Positions 14,165-15,410 of a stretch of 15,410 bases of DNA are shown one piece after another. Origin of the DNA: Palsa-461 sp040414865 (lineage in GTDB: Bacteria; Actinomycetota; Acidimicrobiia; Acidimicrobiales; RAAP-2); the NCBI GenBank assembly GCA_040414865.1, contig JBEDUR010000104.1, forward strand, positions 1-15,410. Direction: 5' to 3'. The notes under the pieces were generated by a model. It had not been told where the DNA came from, made no database searches, and worked only from the letters and a program-made list of their open reading frames with translations. Position 1 is the stretch's first letter; each line of letters begins with the position of its first letter. The position numbers and the translations under genes are program-made.

Positions 14165-14905
14165 TCAGCGAGCCGGCCGCTGGTCGGGCGCCCGACGGCG
14201 CCCGGCGTCCACCCGGGCAAGGCTGGGGAAGCGACGCAGCGCCCCGACCTTGCCGAGCCTCCCCGCGTCGACGCCGTAGTCGGCTGCGCCGAGCAGCCAG
14301 GCGTCACCGCGGCTGTTCCCGTAGGCCCACAGGACCGTCTTGTCCGGCCCGGCGCCGGTCAGGCCCCTCGACCGCATCCAACCGAGGACTCGGCCATACT
14401 TCTCGGCGCCCCGACAGTTCTTCCCTTCGAACCGACCCGAGACGATCCCGGAGACGTCCACCATCAGCCGGGTAGCCAGCACGCCGTCGACGCCCAAGAT
14501 CTCACCGGCCGGCTCGACGTACTGCTCGACCGAGGCCGACACCAGCACGACCAGATGGCCGCGATCGCGGTGCCATTCGATCTGGCGTTGGACCTCCGGC
14601 CGGAGCCGGAGCCGGAGGTGGTTGGCGGCGAAGCTCCGGCCCTTTCGAGCTAGCTCTTCGTTGGCGGTCCCGGCGAGCAGACGGACGAAGAGCTGCTCTT
14701 TGTACTCGTCGGCTGCGGTGCCGGGCAGGACGGCGGCACGCAGCATCCCCGGGAGCGTCCGGATCAGGGCAGCCGTGACCGGGAAGAACCCCCGGACCGA
14801 GACCAGGAACGGCACGGTGCTGGCCCCTCGGGTGACGGTGCCGTCCAAGTCGAAAGCGGCCACTGTCGGCAGCTCTCGATCGTCGCCAGACCCTCCCAGA
14901 GTCAC
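14165..14905 (-). CDS. HAD-IB family phosphatase (SerB-like hydrolase)
   Basis: A 246-residue soluble hydrolase of the haloacid dehalogenase superfamily, subfamily IB, expected to remove phosphate from a small metabolite. All four motifs are present: FDLDGTVT (Asp19 nucleophile, Asp21), VLVSAS (Ser123), EGKNCRGAEK (Lys162 or Lys169), and YGNSRGDAWLL (Gly200-Asp201). The cap inserted after motif I holds GFFPVTAALIRTLPGM and YKEQLFVRLLAGT. The GTG start overlaps the stop of the enoyl-CoA hydratase gene by 4 bp (GTGA), indicating translational coupling. A later GTG (residue 15) would cut into the strand before motif I. The longer open frame to 15334 is the antisense-frame shadow of the hydratase gene. 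The substrate is unknown; phosphoserine or a lysophospholipid-type substrate are known possibilities for relatives. Confidence 0.88.
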   Translation of the reverse strand: MTLGGSGDDRELPTVAAFDLDGTVTRGASTVPFLVSVRGFFPVTAALIRTLPGMLRAAVLPGTAADEYKEQLFVRLLAGTANEELARKGRSFAANHLRLRLRPEVQRQIEWHRDRGHLVVLVSASVEQYVEPAGEILGVDGVLATRLMVDVSGIVSGRFEGKNCRGAEKYGRVLGWMRSRGLTGAGPDKTVLWAYGNSRGDAWLLGAADYGVDAGRLGKVGALRRFPSLARVDAGRRRAPDQRPAR

Positions 14906-15408
14906 AGCGCGGCCCCGCCCCGGCCCTCGCCGGCCGAGAACCGTCGGGCCCCGGCCAGGGTTTCGCCGCTCCGCAGGACCTCTCGGCCGAGACGAGCCTC
15001 GAGGGTGGCCGCCTCGGTCTCTGAGAGCCCCCACTGCTCGATTGCCGACCGGCGGTCGCTCCGCATGCAGCCCTGGGGGAGCGCGGCAAGTTGCTCGGCC
15101 AGCTGGAGGGCGCTGGACAGGGCCGCTCCGGGGGGGCAGATCCGGTTGGCCAGGCCCATGGACAGCGCCTCGGGGCCAAGCACCGGCCGCCCGGTCAGGA
15201 TGAGGTCCATGGCCCGGCTCGCGCCGATCAGGCGGGGCAGCCGCACCGTGCCCAGGTCGACCAGGGGTACCCCGAAGCGTCGGCAGAACACGCCGAATAC
15301 GGCGTCCTCGGCGACCACTCGGAGATCGCACCAAATGGCCAGCTCGAGGCCGCCAGCCACGGCGTGGCCTTCGACCGCCGCGATCACCGGCTTGGACAGC
15401 ACCATGCG
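14902..15408 (-). CDS. Enoyl-CoA hydratase/isomerase (crotonase) family protein, N-terminus outside window
   Basis: The last ~168 residues of a crotonase-fold enzyme; the first ~85-95 lie beyond the right edge. RMVLSKPVIAAVEGHAVAGGLELAIWCDLRVVAEDAVFG holds the oxyanion-hole region and the first catalytic Glu (in GGLE, equal to Glu144 of rat mitochondrial hydratase). Where that enzyme has the second Glu (164, in GQPE), this protein reads VFCRRFGVPLVDLGT, with Cys at the aligned place, so it may not be a classical hydratase and could be an isomerase or a different crotonase. RLPRLIGASRAMDLILTGRPV is normal for the family. The Met at 15405 is internal to the fold and is not the start. Its stop overlaps the HAD start by 4 bp. 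It probably acts on a CoA thioester. Confidence 0.9.
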   Translation of the reverse strand, partial: RMVLSKPVIAAVEGHAVAGGLELAIWCDLRVVAEDAVFGVFCRRFGVPLVDLGTVRLPRLIGASRAMDLILTGRPVLGPEALSMGLANRICPPGAALSSALQLAEQLAALPQGCMRSDRRSAIEQWGLSETEAATLEARLGREVLRSGETLAGARRFSAGEGRGGAAL

Positions 15409-15410
15409 GG

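Noticed and set aside
13285..14475. 396-codon plus-strand frame opposite the minus-strand glycosyltransferase
   Set aside because: The minus strand has a clear GT4 donor domain; this frame shows no motif and crosses into the HAD gene.
14906..15334. 143-codon upstream extension of the HAD frame
   Set aside because: It is the out-of-frame shadow of the crotonase gene; the GTG at 14905 overlaps the crotonase stop by 4 bp.

Overview
The window is high-GC bacterial DNA. GTG and TTG starts are frequent, GTGA stop/start overlaps join consecutive genes, and the ClpP resembles mycobacterial ClpP1. This points to an actinobacterium; a deep-branching one such as Acidimicrobiia is possible, but that is a guess. 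No rRNA, tRNA, CRISPR array or intact mobile element was recognised.

Left part (1-7409, less GC-rich). The 3' end of a TetR-family repressor gene enters at the left edge. Three integral-membrane genes follow on the minus strand: a SulP anion transporter with a STAS domain, a CPA1 Na+/H+ antiporter, and a YihY/BrkB membrane protein. Together they look like an ion and pH homeostasis group. The gaps between them are long (about 180-200 bp), and one gap holds several palindromes, so each gene may have its own promoter. Divergent from BrkB, across a 660-bp gene-free stretch, is a secreted phosphoesterase of the phospholipase C / acid phosphatase family.

Junction (7410-8006). About 600 bp hold no gene I can support. 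A perfect 14-bp hairpin probably ends the phosphoesterase transcript. The sequence becomes visibly more GC-rich to its right.

Right part (8007-15410). A tight plus-strand operon runs clpP - wzm-like permease - wzt-like ATPase - methyltransferase-fold protein - family 4 glycosyltransferase, with gaps of 2 and 0 bp and then two 4-bp overlaps. It looks like an ABC-dependent polysaccharide export and assembly unit, with a ClpP1-type protease subunit as its first gene. On the minus strand, ending 1 bp from that operon, are a second glycosyltransferase, a HAD-IB phosphatase, and an enoyl-CoA hydratase/isomerase cut by the right edge. The last two overlap by 4 bp.

Most notable points: the ClpP1-like gene heading a glycan-export operon; the ABC ATPase with Gln in place of the switch (H-loop) histidine; the methyltransferase-fold protein with a degraded SAM-binding loop; and two genes, clpP and the minus-strand glycosyltransferase, that each have a TANNNT hexamer exactly 7 nt before the start codon, suggesting leaderless transcripts. 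I did not find an obviously new multi-gene system; the export operon led by clpP is the best candidate for follow-up.
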